Positions 11,640 to 25,177 of a stretch of DNA of 64,000 nt are shown here, piece by piece. The notes beneath the pieces were generated by a model. That model saw only the letters and a list, made by a program, of their open reading frames with translations. It had not been told where the DNA came from and did no database searches. The stretch comes from Lycorma delicatula. Its lineage: Eukaryota; Arthropoda; Insecta; Hemiptera; Fulgoridae. How positions within the stretch are numbered: the first letter of the stretch is position 1; each line of letters starts with the position of its first letter. The position numbers and the translations under genes were made by a program. The stretch lies in assembly GCF_047948215.1 (NCBI RefSeq), contig NC_134463.1:53255201-53319200 (forward strand), read 5' to 3'.

Positions 11640-13682
11640 GCTTAATTCTGCGATAACATTCTGGTTATATTCTAGCAGTAATAACATCATGTTTGTTACA
11701 TGTAATTTGCCAGTACAGTAACAACAAAAATTGACATTTATCATTATACACAATTTTGAACAAGTAAAGTAAAATGGTTTGTTTTTTTGGTCATACTGCA
11801 CTTTATCAGATTTGGCTATCTCCACCTATGGCTTTGATATTTTATCAGGTCTCTTGCTTTATCATGCTTTATTGTTTGTTAGAGATTTTTTTATTAAGTA
11901 TTGCATATGTTAATTGTTACATGTTGCTTTAGTGAACCGTTACATATTTAATTTGCTTAATTCAGTTTGTTTATTAATACATTTGTGTTCATTTTAATCT
12001 TGCTTTAATATGTACTACATTTTGTTAAGTTTAACATGAAAAAATGATATTTCAAGAGAAATTTAACATCTTTAAAGAAATTGACAAAGTTTATAAAGTA
12101 AACAGACGTTAAAAAATATTTTTCAGTTCTTTTTTACTGCTACGTTAACATGGTTTCTTAAAAATTGTGCATTAAATATTAATTAATAATTCATTATTTA
12201 TAGATTGATTCTGTTTAATATCAGTAAGCTAGGAAGTTTGCTGGTGTAATAAATAATAATTTTGTGGTCCCTAGTGGATAACTTCTCTGTGATCAGTATA
12301 TTATTTTTTTTTGAAAGAGAAAGTAATTAGGATGTCTTTTTGATTATATTTGAGCAATTTCATTCAGGGATGAGGACTAGTAAGTGTAATTTTTTTGCTT
12401 TTTTTATTTTGTTTGATTTTCATACTGGATTAATCAATTTTTATAAATAATTTCTTTTAAATAATTCTTTACTTACGTACTTTAACATTAGGAATGTGTT
12501 TGGGATATTAGTTAGGTGTGACAGAATGTGAAATTAAATTGTTGTTTCCGGCTGCGATTGTGATATCGTGGCAATATATATGATTTTTCCACTCAGGTGA
12601 CATTACTGAAAAACAGATTCATTTTTTGTTAATTACTTTTCTACAGTTTATTTATGTAATTGTGCTCCTGATGAATATATATTAAAAACCTTAGTTGTGA
12701 ATATGACATGACTTTATAAAGATAACAGCTGCTGTGTTGTGAATCCTACGCATTTTGCTGATTTTGGCTTTGCATCTTTTCATCCATAATTCTGCCCATT
12801 TCTGATAAGTAAGTCATATGAAAAATAAGTCTTTGAAAAATTGAGTTATTGCTTCCTTCTAATTAGTTATTCTTTTTTTTTGCTACATAATTAAGAATGA
12901 TTGGTTGAGTTTTATTTTTAATACTATAAGTAATTCAGTATTGCTGATTACAGTTTACTTTCAATATTCATTAATCAGTGGGTCATATATTTTTTTTTAT
13001 TTTAAAAGGTATGATGTTGAAAATAGATCACATTGTGAAAATAAAGCGATATAATCAAAGTCTGAGCACTATATTGTTTATTTGGATGCTATTTTCATTG
13101 ATACATATTTTTTCCCATTTATTTATTTGGTTTCATGATAAAATCAAACTAGTTTTAAAATCATCATCTTATGCATTTTTGTTTTATCATACTAAATTTA
13201 ATAAATATATATATTTTTTTATGGGTTTATAATTTCTGCAGATTGTGATTTTTTTTGTTAAACATTTGTACAGTTATTTCATTGTATTTTACATAAATTT
13301 TTGTGGTGTTTTGTTTTTCTGCTGTGTTATTTTTGGTTTTGAAGGTTTTAAATGACAAAATGTGAACAGAATACAGCTGATGATGATTATCTTTTTTTTT
13401 CTATCGGTTCTTTTTGGGTGCTTCATGCATTTTGTAATTTGTTAATTTATTTTAAGTTAAAAATGGGGAAAGTAGTTTTTAAGTAATTAGAGGCTAACTG
13501 CTCAGTTAACAACCACCACTGATGAGAGATGTATTTTTGTTGTATGTAAAAAAAAACAAATAATATAATAATTTTAATTAATAAAATATTAGAAAATATT
13601 TTTTTATTAAAAATTGTAATGTAGTGTGGAATCTTTTTTTTTACACATTTTCAATTATTTTTACTCATTTGTTCATCTTTAG
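11640..13682. other. Intron-like A+T-rich sequence
   Basis: No gene, clear repeat or transposon was recognised. T-rich runs and an 84-codon frame at 12978-13232 of biased hydrophobic composition are best explained by base composition. Confidence 0.5.
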
Positions 13683-13759
13683 AAGGACCAGTTTATCAGG
13701 AATTATCGTAGATTCTATTCCTGAAGAAGTAGAGGAATCTCCTTCGACACCACTTTCCA
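13683..13759 (+). CDS. Candidate internal exon B
   Basis: The exon is preceded by TTTGTTCATCTTTAG and followed by a GTAAGTA donor at 13760. One frame is open and encodes TSLSGIIVDSIPEEVEESPS followed by TPLS, a low-hydrophobicity, Ser/Glu-rich segment typical of a cytoplasmic tail. The exit phase (one base) fits exactly the two-base entry of the terminal exon at 19297-19403. The entry phase fits the candidate exon at 6974-7015. I do not recognise the protein. Good splice signals at both ends plus the matching phase make a real exon more likely than chance. Confidence 0.55.
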
Positions 13760-14440
13760 GTAAGTACTAAAATATGCAAATGGTGAAATTAAATGAGAAA
13801 GAATAAATGTGATATTGAATACATGACTTAATTTTTTAAAATAAAAAGTGTAACTTTGACACTACTTTATTTAGATGTTTGTTTTAAAAAGTGGAAGATA
13901 TGTTATTTTCATGCCAGGATTTAGAAAAACATTTCCTAATCAAATAAAAGGGATCTATTAACATAGTTAAAATGGAAAATCAATAATGTATCTTTCTTTT
14001 TCCTATTCATTACAATTTGATTGATTGCTGTATTCATAGACTATATTCATTATTTGTGTACACTAATTTGCATCATGTTAAGTGATAATCCTACAAATCC
14101 TGTAGTTTTGTTCCTCTTTTATTACCAATTTTATTTATTATCTTACTTACTATTTTTTAATTGTCTGATAAAAACCTGTTATTAATTTTAAAGAAAAGCT
14201 CTGAAACTTCATCATGTTAATCTGTCTTGAATAGGATGGTTATGAATTTGTATACAAAACATGTTTTCTACATAGCAGCTAGTAATATAATTAAATTAAT
14301 TTTATTTTTTAAGAACACCCCACTGTTAATACCTCCAGCTTCATAATATTAATCATAAAAATAAATGAAAAATTATACAGAGTCCTAGTAGAAACTTTCC
14401 TGATGCAACCTACTCCAAGGTTGCATTCTTTTGATATATA

Positions 14441-15736
<1,296 letters not shown>

Positions 15737-15738
15737 TA

Positions 15739-18537
15739 TGTTGACACTAGATGTTCAGCTCCCCCAAAAACTCTTTCTTGAAGCTCATTAAGATCACTTC
15801 AATTCCTTAAGAATTTCTTCCAAATTATTTAGAAATTAATCAATTTTGAATTAATCTTTAAAAAGGTACTCCAAAACAATAAGATCAAGCACATTCAGAG
15901 GGTGTAGGTTAGTAAGTCTGTTGTAATCAGCCAAAGCTGATTTTTTTGAAGAAATTAATTACATTGTTATGATTACTAAAAGTAATTGTATTCCAGGTTC
16001 AATTGTTTGTTAATATGTCCTTGTAATTCTCAAAACTAATAGTACATAAAATTCACTGTACAAGGGATTACCAATTTTCCTGTATTAGCAATTCTCCATA
16101 GCTCTTATGACTTCTGAAGGTGAAGCAAGTTTATTGTTTCTGGTTTTTGAGAGCTACTGGCACTTGTCTGTGCTTCTTATCTGGTGTCAGAAGCCAAGAA
16201 AACTTAAGAAAGATGAAAAGTATATTTGTGTGGTTTGTGATCTGTAATTATCATCTTGTAGATTTTATAATTCGTCCCACCAGAGTTTCATATTGTAAGA
16301 CTAGGAATTACTTGGTCCAGAATGCTCATAATTTTTAATCAATGTTTACTCCTGAAATTCAGCTGCCATTCTAATTGCATAAAGTGTATAGTTTTATCTC
16401 TAAAAGTCTGTGAAAGCATTTTAAGTGTTCCAGCAAGTACTAAAATATCATTAAAAGAGAGTTTTGTTGTTGATGGCTGTTGGATGATGACACTCATAAA
16501 AATTTATGACTTGGGATACAGTTTTGTACATCATGAACATAAACCCATGAAAAATTAACTTTTAACAGCACACCTGTCAACAGCCTAAAAAGCATACAAA
16601 TAATTGACTTGTCAAAAATGATGTATATTTTTATTGAATAATATAACCCTAATTAAAACAATATTTAAATGGGTGTTAGTATTAGTTGTGCAGAAATAAT
16701 ACCAAGAAAAACAGCAGCATTATTTTTCACTTAACATATATTTTGGAAAAGTTGAAAGATTATTAAAAATAAATTTTTATTTAAAATTAAATCCAATAGC
16801 TCAGTAGGCAACTTATAATAGTATACAAATCTCAGATAATATCACACTTGGATTTTTCATAAATTTGAGAAAAATTGTTATACCACATATTCATATACTA
16901 CACAGATAAATTTTTGATCCCAATATTTTTCATGAAAAGTTATTTCTTTAATAAGAATGTTTTTTATTTTAAAATGGTCTTTGCCCATTTATGAAATTAA
17001 AAACAGAGGCTATATTATTTTTAGGATTTCAAATTTTTTTTTAGTTGCTGTTTTGTAGACGCATGTTGGTTAATTTTAGACTTTATTGAAATTTAATTTG
17101 CTTGTTTTTAAAGCCATCAAATTCAGTCTAAAACCACGTTATCTACATAAAACATATGGTTCAGTAAATAACCTCTGTTGTAGCGTAATACTAGTAATAG
17201 TATTAGTGGCATCATCATTGACGTATCTGCATATGCTCTGGATCGGTGTGCTTCCACCTGTGTTCGTGTGAGCCGTGTATGTTTGCCTGTTTGCTTGTTA
17301 TAATCTAAACACATGAGTGAAAATCCCATGAAATGTGAGGTGCATGCTGTCATAAGATTTCTTTGGATATAAAATGTTTTGGCAGCAGACACCCATCATC
17401 AGTCACCCATCACTTTCCAAATCACCCTTGTAGACATATATTTCCTTTAGAGCTTATTTTGGCTTGTAGTAAAGGGAATAACTCAAAATACCAATTAGAA
17501 ATTTAAGTTATAAAAACACAAAAATCTCAGCTTTGGAATTAAATATTTTTTAGGAGAGAATAGAGGTTCAATTTTTTTTGGGGTGTAAAATTGTTTACAT
17601 AAAACCTAATCTTGAAAAAGTCAGAACTGAGAGTTGTATCTTTTTTTTTAGAAGCCTCTAAGTATCATAATTTGTTTTAAGAAAACTATATTGAAACTGA
17701 AGTAACTTAAAAGAGGTAACTCACATAAATCAAAATTTTCACAATACTAGCTTTATATGTCTAATAAGTCATTAAATTTTGCTTGCTAAGATTAAAAAAC
17801 ATAAAAGCAGCAAGCGTGAAATATGATGAAATCATATTTACATTGTACTGTTAAGAATTTATTCTTAAACCATAGCAAACAAGTTAAAATAATACAATTA
17901 GCAGTCAAATAGCATATTATTATACAGAATGATCTTAAAGTATAGAAACTGCTTTATTTTTCAAAATGAGGGATACTAGGAGATAAAAGCAAGTTCAGTT
18001 TTACATAGTAATAAAATTACTACTTTATGGTGGATTTGAAATTTTTGTCCACCACATTGAATCAAATGTTTTTTTAAATAAGTTGAACATGTGAGATACG
18101 TGATTTTTATTATAAACTTTCACTAGAAAAACGTTGGCAAAAACCATTTCTTGACAAATGCCTTTGTTTTTTTTAGTTTTGAAAAAAGAAAAAAATTGTG
18201 GTAGTAATAAAATGAGATAAATTCCCAGTAGTAACATTTTTATTTTGCATTACCTTCAGAATTACATCCAATATCAACTTTAAACGGTTACTGTTGGAAT
18301 TAACAGCCCAAATGCTAATAATAACACCTTCACAATAATAAATAAAAATAATACACAATAAACTAATACTTTGCAGCACTACTACAATTAATTGGTTAGG
18401 TCAACTGGTATTATCTACTTTAATTGTTACATGATTTAATTTAAAATTTACGTAATCACAATTTTTAATTTTAAAATTTAGTTAAATGTTTTCAATCCTA
18501 AATTACTTAATACTGATAATTTTGAAAGCATACCGTT
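15739..18537. other. Intron-like sequence, no gene seen
   Basis: This stretch lies between the candidate exon at 13683-13759 and the terminal exon at 19297-19403. Several frames of 60-90 codons exist (for example 16120-16558 and 17123-17392), but none shows a recognisable domain, and splice signals around them are not convincing. The minus-strand AATAAA at 18239-18244 could serve the minus-strand exons that end at 18538. Confidence 0.5.
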
Positions 18538-18654
18538 TTACAAGAAATGTTCAGATTGCTTCCCCAACAGCTTGGCAGTACACTCGTTCACTTTAAGTAA
18601 TAAATTCTCTTGACAATATTCTGGGATTCCAAACACATGTACTTGATCGACTAC
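18538..18654 (-). CDS. Candidate terminal exon of a minus-strand gene
   Basis: Reading leftward from an acceptor (CTTTCAG at 18655-18661), 38 codons followed by TAA are open: VVDQVHVFGIPEYC, then ENLLLKVNECTAKLLGKQS. The composition is balanced and non-repetitive, unlike spurious frames in this A+T-rich DNA. The entry phase is zero. A poly(A) signal, AATAAA, occurs on the same strand at 18239-18244, about 300 bases downstream. I cannot name the protein. Together with the exons at 18784-18850 and 18923-19021 it would form the 3' end of a gene lying antisense within the last intron of the plus-strand gene. Confidence 0.5.
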   Translation of the reverse strand, partial: VVDQVHVFGIPEYCQENLLLKVNECTAKLLGKQSEHFL

Positions 18655-18783
18655 CTGAAAGCTAGGTAAACTATAAATTCTGTGCAATACATAAATACTT
18701 TAAAACACATTAGTAGATGTGTGTCATGTTCGACATTCCATGGAAACCATAATTCTGCAATGCAATAATGCTTGACCACACAC

Positions 18784-18850
18784 TTTGTGTGCAACTACTG
18801 TAGCTCTTGTGAAGTTGAAATTTGAACCTATTCCACCCCCTCCAGATTTG
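18784..18850 (-). CDS. Candidate internal exon of the minus-strand gene
   Basis: An acceptor AAGACAG at 18851-18857 opens a frame that starts with one base and continues KSGGGGIGSNFNFTRATVVA. The one-base entry matches the two-base exit of the exon at 18923-19021. A GTGTGT donor after AAA at 18784 would leave phase zero, which fits the terminal exon at 18538-18654. If that donor is not used, the same frame runs on to a TGA at 18724-18726 (passing ALLHCRIMVSMEC), giving an alternative terminus. The acceptor's pyrimidine tract is weak, so confidence is moderate. Confidence 0.35.
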
Positions 18851-18922
18851 CTGTCTTGAGATTTTCATTTAGCTTTTCAATTAAAGACAGATGTTAAGGG
18901 TATTCATAATTTCACATCTTAC

Positions 18923-19021
18923 CTTTTGTATTTCCTTTTTTCATAGTTTAAAATTTGATTTTGAAAACAAACTTTTCTTCCTACGTATTCATCTTTTATG
19001 TTCTTTCTCAATTCACCTGGC
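18923..19021 (-). CDS. Candidate internal exon of the minus-strand gene
   Basis: On the minus strand this 99-base exon lies between an ATTTCAG acceptor and an AAAAG|GTAAGA donor, both good matches to consensus. The only open frame encodes PGELRKNIKDEYVGRKVCFQ then NQILNYEKRKYK, a lysine-rich, non-repetitive segment. It enters with one base and leaves with two, compatible with the next exon downstream at 18784-18850. Earlier exons and the start codon were not found; upstream on this strand the DNA turns A+T-rich and then overlaps the plus-strand terminal exon. No family match is claimed. Confidence 0.48.
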
Positions 19022-19296
19022 CTGAAATTGTATTTACATAGTTACTATTAAGTAATAATTAAAGAAATTAGCTTTAGTACTTATTTTTAACTTATTTTTA
19101 TATAAAAATTAACAAAAGCTAAGTAAAATAAAGACTGTAAAATTTAGTATATAGACTTGTCAGTATAGAACATTTATACTCTCACTTCTGGGGTTAAATG
19201 TCTTTAATTACTTTTAACATAAACTTTGTGTAAAATTTAATTTGATTCTTTATCTAATTAAAATGAAGTTAATTCTTGGTGTTTTTATTTTTACAG

Positions 19297-19403
19297 AGAG
19301 TAAAAAAAGTTGCACAAGAGCTTGTGTGGAAGAATTGCAAAAGGATAAAGTATCATCACAGAAGAAAAAGATAGAATTTGAAGAAAATGATTCATGGGAA
19401 TAA
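19297..19403 (+). CDS. Terminal coding exon C of the plus-strand gene
   Basis: A classical acceptor, TTTTTATTTTTACAG, precedes this exon, which encodes SKKSCTRACVEELQKDKV, then a lysine-rich stretch and the acidic end EFEENDSWE, and stops with TAA at 19401-19403. It enters with two bases, matching the exits of both the exon at 13683-13759 and the exon at 5861-5982. The protein end is hydrophilic and charged, consistent with a cytoplasmic tail if it follows the transmembrane exon. The gene was not recognised. A 3' UTR and poly(A) signal follow, which supports it as a true last exon. Confidence 0.62.
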
Positions 19404-19665
19404 CTGATAAAAATAAATTTTTATCCAGTTATCCTTATAATTTTTTACATGAATTTTTAAATCCGAATTATGACACGCATCAGAATTTGTTACAAGTTGT
19501 CAATAAGTACCTGTAAATATTTATGCTTAATTTTTTTCATCTGTAACTGTTAACTACTATATTGTTGTAGTATTAACAAAATGATACACAATTATTTTTC
19601 TGCACATTGTTGACAATGTCTTATTGTAAAACCAAATAAAACTTGTTAAAAATGGAGAATTTTTT
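19404..19665 (+). terminator. 3' UTR and poly(A) signal of the plus-strand gene
   Basis: After the TAA at 19401-19403 an A+T-rich stretch leads to a canonical AATAAA at 19635-19640, with T-rich sequence downstream (19660-19685). This is the expected arrangement for cleavage and polyadenylation about 250 bases after the stop. Confidence 0.55.
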
Positions 19666-20284
19666 AATTTTACAATTTTTTTCTTGATGCTTATATACAT
19701 GAATTTATTTTTCAATTTTTGTTTGTGTAGTGATCAGTAATTGTTAGCTTTTTTTAATTGTGAAGTACAATTTTATTTTAAACTATTTTTTGTGATGTAG
19801 TTTTTTTTTAATTTGTTTCCTTTTTCATGAAATTTTATATTATTATGACAATAATTGTTAAAAATTATAAATACATTTTATAAATTATACTCTGCAAGCC
19901 AGAGAGGTTGGTGGTGATGTATGTTAAAATTAGTTGTGATTGAGGAGCATCTTACAATGGAGCAAGTATAGCTATTATATATGTATATGATGTACTACTT
20001 GCATACGTGATGCGTAAAATTTAATTATTTTTATTGAGTACAGGAATATGAAATGAATTATATTACCTTAAATTTAATAATTTCTTTGGGAGTTGGCCAT
20101 GCTGTATTAATCAAAACTTGTTCACTGGTTTGTTAAGGAGATAAATTATTTTCTGTACCCCATTTATTTACTTTATATGATTGTGTTACATAACTTCATA
20201 TTTTTTTGGAAACTTTACGATAGTATCTTCTATAGTAAATTAATGAAGAATCCTTAATAAGTAAGATCCTTAATATCACATCAT

Positions 20285-20440
20285 GTCAGTCTCTGTAAGA
20301 GAGTGGTAGCATGTCTGCCTTTCATTTAGAGATTTTCGGTTCGAGTCACAGTCAGACACCATTTTTCATATGCTACAGAATTCATTATCATCCATCAGCA
20401 TCTGTTATACATCAACCTGCTATGTAAATAAATATCAATT
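20285..20440 (+). repeat. SINE-B copy (tRNA-derived), full head
   Basis: The head GAGAGTGGTAGCATGTCTGC resembles a tRNA A-box region, and GGTTCGAGTC (20338-20347) is a good B box of an RNA polymerase III promoter. The same arrangement, including CCTTTCAT between the boxes, occurs antisense at 37135-37222 and 53150-53222. It is thus a dispersed SINE family, not a functional tRNA gene: no acceptor stem closes around it. The 3' part is A+T-rich. Confidence 0.65.
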
Positions 20441-20740
20441 ATAATATATAAGTATTATCCTTTGATATTTTTGCTGTTAATTTTCATCTATTAAACTTAA
20501 AAAGTCACATTTTGACAGGAAGTTTAAAATAAAATTTTCTTCTCATGATTTTACTATTTTATTCTGGCACACAAAAACGCATAGTTTTAGAGTATCGATG
20601 TTTTCACTAAAGTAATGTAATTTAAAAATAAAAAAAATTTTATAGTAATATATATAAATTTAAAGATATCTATTGGGAAAATTTTTATGTTTAATCATAA
20701 GATAGATCATGTTTTAATCTTTAATACTAATTTCCATAAT

Positions 20741-20830
20741 GGAGTAGTCTTTTATCTAGAAGGTTCTAGGTTTGAAGCCGAGCCAAGTTTTTCATTTTTG
20801 TATCAGTGTAGATTCATTTTTCATTATCAT
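20741..20830 (+). repeat. Possible diverged SINE-B copy
   Basis: GGAGTAGTCTTTTATCTAGAAGGTTCTAGG followed by a degenerate B box, GGTTTGAAGCC, and then a TTTTTCATTTTTGTATC tail mirrors the SINE-B layout. The match is weak and could be chance. Confidence 0.35.
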
Positions 20831-22906
20831 ACATAACCGCAGCTAGATAACAGAAATAAACAAATAACGTTTTTAAAAAATCATTTCATTATGTTTTACA
20901 AAATTTTTGAGTATAAAATTAGAAAAACCTGTTAGACACTGATACCTATTTATGTTTAATTTCTGTCAATTCTCTTAGCTACTGTTGTTACTCGTATCAA
21001 TTCCAAAGAATACTCTTTACTCCAGGTTATCTCTAAATTTATATCATAAACTTATTATGATATCATTTCATTTCTTCTGTACCAATTTGTATTTAGTTGT
21101 ATATTACGTTTGGTGACTCCGATGTTCAACTTAAATCGCATAAAAGTCATCCAAATTGTTATTAACTAATATACTGTTATATATTGATATAATGTTTTTA
21201 CTATTTTGCTAGTTAGACCCGTACAACTGTATAAAAAATAAGTGATAAAATATTTAGACCTTTCTAATTGATGTCATTTGAAATTTATGATGTAATGTTT
21301 ATTAGATGTAATATTAATCAAATTAAGAAAAGAATTTTCTTACTTTTAATTATGGGAATGGTATATGAGAAATATTTCATTAATAAACCCTGGTTTTTCC
21401 TTCTTTTCAATCTTTACTATCCTCCCTCTGCTTTTCAGCTACTGCTTCCTTCCATTTTGGAAGAAATTCAGATCATTTCATTTTTAAAATCTGTATGACT
21501 TTATTGAAAATTATTAAACTTCACTAGTAGATTAATAATGGGGAATTAGCCGTCTATTACCTGGTTATCACGGACATATTAAAATAATGCAAAGCACATG
21601 AATTTCTCAAAGAGGTTTTTCTCAGTTTTGATGTAAGATTCTTGATTTTTAATCTCACAGTACTTCAATCACTTGAAGATTAAGACATTTCTAACATCAG
21701 TTTAAAGTGGCAAGGAGTAATGAGCGTAAGTACTATTTTTTCAAGTTTTCAATTGTAATGATATCATTTTCACTGGTGCGCAGTGTTATGCCATCCTGTA
21801 CATTTTTTATGAAATGCCCCATTATTGTAACAAAAATTGTTTCTAATTATGTGGATTACATTTAAATCATTCAAACAGAACAATTGTTCACTATTTAAGT
21901 ACGGTTGAATATTAAAATAAAAGAATTAAATGAAAATTAGCAGTAATTCAGATTATTAAATCAAACGCCTTGCTAATTATAAATCTTCGAGCAATTATAT
22001 TAGATTATGAATTGACAATTTTTATCATTATTTTTGTCTATTAATTTTTTTTTTTTAATTCTATTATATATTCTAAGAAATTCTGTCAATTTATATTGTT
22101 GCGTATGAGATTTTTTTATGAGGAAAATCTCTTGAGTATTGTATGATAAATTTCTATATTGACCCAGACCCATGAAATAACTATGAAGACTAAATAGTAT
22201 ATTTATAATAGTTGCTTTTATATATTTATAATTCTTATAAAAGTTAGAAATAGTAGCCCAGAAATTAAACTAAACATTACTTACACACATTCATATGATG
22301 TATAATTTACTGTAATCATACATCAATACTAATTTGTCATTTATTATTTACAGATATTATAATTCTAATTACTTGTACCATTACAACATATTTTACATGT
22401 TATATTACTAGAAATCAAAATTTATTAGATGTGCTGATTTCCAACCTCTGTGGTAAAGTGTTTGTTTGACTAGAAAAGCTAAGCCACCTTTTCTAACAAC
22501 TATTAGAAATCTCATTTTCATAATATAGTTATTGCTTTTTCCCCTCCCATGAATCTGATTACATATTAAGTATGATGCTGCAAAGTTATTTGTATCGGTT
22601 GCTTATTTAGAAGCAACAGAATACTGAATGCTGGACCTTAACATAGTTTGGAGAAATAGAACGGGTATTCATGGTAATAAATAAAAAAGAAATTCTTCAT
22701 CCTTATGGGTTTATGTCATTAATTTGAAATAAGTTAAATTTCAATGTTAATCAGTTTTGTGTAGGAGAGAAAGCAGTAATATTTTAAAATAATCTTCAAG
22801 ATGGTTAAGTCCTCACTTTCCCTTTCTCCAAAATTGGCCATTCAAACACTATGTATAATGTATATATTTTTTCATGTTACATACAACAGAAATTTTTTTT
22901 TTTAAT

Positions 22907-22960
22907 TTTTGTTCATTTGACTGGTTTAATTCTATTCTCCAATACTTTCTTTTCTCTGCT
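22907..22960 (-). repeat. Short 3'-end copy of the LINE of 25476-28755
   Basis: GTTCATTTGACTGGTTT, followed by a segment with CTCCAATA, matches the reverse complement of the last bases of the LINE (CAGTCAAATGACTG region) and its preceding codons, with a T run before it as expected for an antisense poly(A) tail. Only about 50 bases can be followed, so it would be a severely 5'-truncated copy. Confidence 0.4.
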
Positions 22961-23154
22961 ATTCTTTTTTTTTATTCATCATCTCTATCGCTAATGTAAA
23001 AACAAACAAGTGTAAAAAACACGTGTTATTTTATTAGGTCTTATATCACAAATAGAGATCTGTGTGAAAGTATGAAAAGTGGATAAAAAATTAATAAATG
23101 AAAGAATTTAATTTTAATAATTACCATATCATACATCTTCAGTAATCTGTTTAT

Positions 23155-24675
23155 ACGAGGTCTGTTAAAAAAAAACCAAATATTTTAAATTACATACCAA
23201 TGGAGATATTTAGTGACATGCAGTTGGCAGCATTGTGTTTCATGTACCTCCTTTGTAGCCACATGTTCTTGGATTGTTGATACCATGTTTAGTTTTCATT
23301 ATATTCTTACTTTTATGTGAAACTAGGGAAAACTTTCACAGAAATGTTTCAACTTTGAAACGTGCTTACATCGATGATGTTCTGAGTCCTAAGCAATGTA
23401 ACAAATAGTTTTAACGATTTAAAAGTGGTCATCAGTCAGTCGAAGATGACCCTCAACCAGGAAGGTCTTTGATGACACCCATGTTCAGAAAATCGATGAT
23501 CTTGTCATGTGCAGATCACCGATTGACTGTCATCGAACACGCAGAAGTGGTTAGCATCTCAACTGGATCATGCCATGACATTTTAACTGAAAAATTGAAC
23601 ATGCTGCAAAGTTTGTTCCTTGTTTGATGACCAAACAGCAGAAAGAACATCTAGTGGATGTTTGTTGGCAACGTCTTGAACAAACCATGACAATGAAAAA
23701 ATTCATTTTTGTCTCCGATCATAATCGGAGACAAAAGCTGGGTTTATGGCTACGACATCGAGACAAAAGTTCAAATCATCACAATGAATTTGCAAAGATC
23801 TCCATGCTCCGAGAAAGCACATCAGTCTCAATCCAGTGTCAAAGTGACGCTCTCTGTTTTTTCAATTTTACCCTTCGCAGACAGAAACCCGTACATGGGC
23901 TACCTATACTTACGCTGGAGGGTGGAAACCCATATATAAGTCTCTGAATGTGACCGGCTATTTGTCTTCATGTAGTTACATATAAATTCTAGGAAATGTT
24001 CTTTCAATCATTTTGATGCAGGAATTCCTGATACATTGGGATTGGGAACTATTTTACTTTAGTTATTAGATGAGTGCAATGGACATAGATATGTAACAAG
24101 ATGCGCGCATTATTTTTTTTTGTGTTTTTCGCACATTTTTAAGTAATTTGTTTACAAACTGTTCCTTCCAAAACTTCATTTTCAGCTTGCTTTGTTTGAA
24201 TTCATACAGAATTACTCTTTTCTACCTAGGTGCACTTCTTCAAAATTGCTATTGTTATTATATTACCATCAATGTTACTACTGCAACTATTATTATTCAG
24301 TATCCTTTATATGAAAAGAACCCGATGTAAAACATAACCATAATCATCATCTATCTATAGTTTGCAAATTGTAGTGCACTATGTGAGACTAATGCCATTT
24401 TCACATAAGCTTTTTCTTGCAATATAATTAAACGGTGTTATTAACCAGATTAGTGGCAGAATTCAGCAAAAACATAAGGTATATCTTGTTTTTATGAATG
24501 AATGCATGTTTTCAAATGATGCTATCCAGGACTACTTCACGAAGAGAAAACACCACTGAGAAAAGTGTGAGAATAGAGGAGAGGAGTACTTTGAAGGGGA
24601 CAAGAACCAATAATCTGTAAAATTAATAATAACAATTTAAAAAATAAAGTTTGATTATTCTCTGAACAGACCTTT
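23155..24675 (+). mobile_element. Mariner element 4, decayed
   Basis: The ends share AGGTCTGTT in inverted orientation (left 23158-23166; right reads AACAGACCT at about 24664-24672). The plus strand carries mariner transposase debris: KRAYIDDVLSPKQC and RFKSGHQSVEDDPQPGR (helix-turn-helix region, about 23360-23465), KSWVYGYDIETKVQ after the first catalytic Asp (about 23732-23775) and the terminal EYFEGDKNQ (about 24580-24610). The section that should hold the second and third Asp is missing or unrecognisable. At about 1.5 kb the element is slightly longer than usual, so foreign sequence may have been inserted. Confidence 0.65.
23707..23736. repeat. Perfect 13-bp hairpin inside mariner element 4
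   Basis: TTTTGTCTCCGAT (23707-23719) is followed by four bases and its exact reverse complement (23724-23736). It sits just before the codons for KSWVYGYD, where related elements have the first catalytic Asp. It looks like a local templated duplication rather than original coding sequence. Confidence 0.75.
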
Positions 24676-24839
24676 GATATTCCATTCTTTGATTTTTTCT
24701 TCTGGTTTTACCATAAACATATGCTTCTATTTCTAAATTAACTAAACCTGGGTGTTGTATTGTATTTTATCTCTTGCAAGATTTCCATCGTAAATTTCTC
24801 TCCGTTGTTCAGATCTCTTCATTTTGTTATAAAAAATTA

Positions 24840-25177
24840 GGTACTTATATATTAGCTCGTCAACCATAACCATAATGATCCCTCAACTTTGAAGTATTTT
24901 CAAAATTATGGGATCATCAACATATTAAACATGTGAACATTATTGCTTTTAATTACAAATATAAATTATAAATATAATCTAACCAAACTTAACCTACGCT
25001 TGCTAACCTTGTGTTAATTAGTCAAGGTTAGCAAGCATAGGTTAAGTTTTTGTTAAATTGTATTTATAAAATAAATAAATGGTTATAAAAATGCTAATGT
25101 ATTGGTTATATCAGGTGATATTAACAATAACCCAAAAGTTTGCAATTTACTGGTCGACGGACTAATACGTAAGCACC
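24840..25177. mobile_element. MITE copy 1 (338 bp) with 8-bp target duplication
   Basis: The ends are inverted repeats: GGTACTTATATATTAGCTCG on the left and, read inward, GGTGCTTACGTATTAGTCCG on the right, both then continuing TCRACCA. AAAAATTA is present on both sides (24832-24839 and 25178-25185), an 8-bp duplication typical of hAT-type insertion. The centre holds an inner inverted repeat with the motif GCTAACCTTG/CAAGGTTAGC. There is no coding capacity. Related copies are at 57531-58280 and 34858-34990. Confidence 0.8.

Larger units (their letters stand above)
19666..23150. other. Intergenic A+T-rich sequence with SINE remnants
   Basis: No host gene is supported. The stretch contains a tRNA-derived repeat (20285-20440), a weaker one (20741-20830) and a short LINE tail copy (22907-22960), given separately. 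Frames such as 21268-21498 show biased composition and no domain. Confidence 0.5.

Noticed and set aside
12978..13232. 84-codon hydrophobic frame
   Set aside because: It is hydrophobic because the DNA is T-rich (Phe, Ile, Leu codons), with no conserved feature and no good exon borders.
16120..16558. Two consecutive frames of 70-80 codons
   Set aside because: Neither has a domain or convincing splice borders. A loose likeness of the antisense strand near 15745-15950 to a transposase end was too weak to claim.
20285..20355. Possible tRNA gene
   Set aside because: A and B boxes are present, but the arms do not close into a cloverleaf, and related copies are dispersed and diverged, so it is a SINE head.
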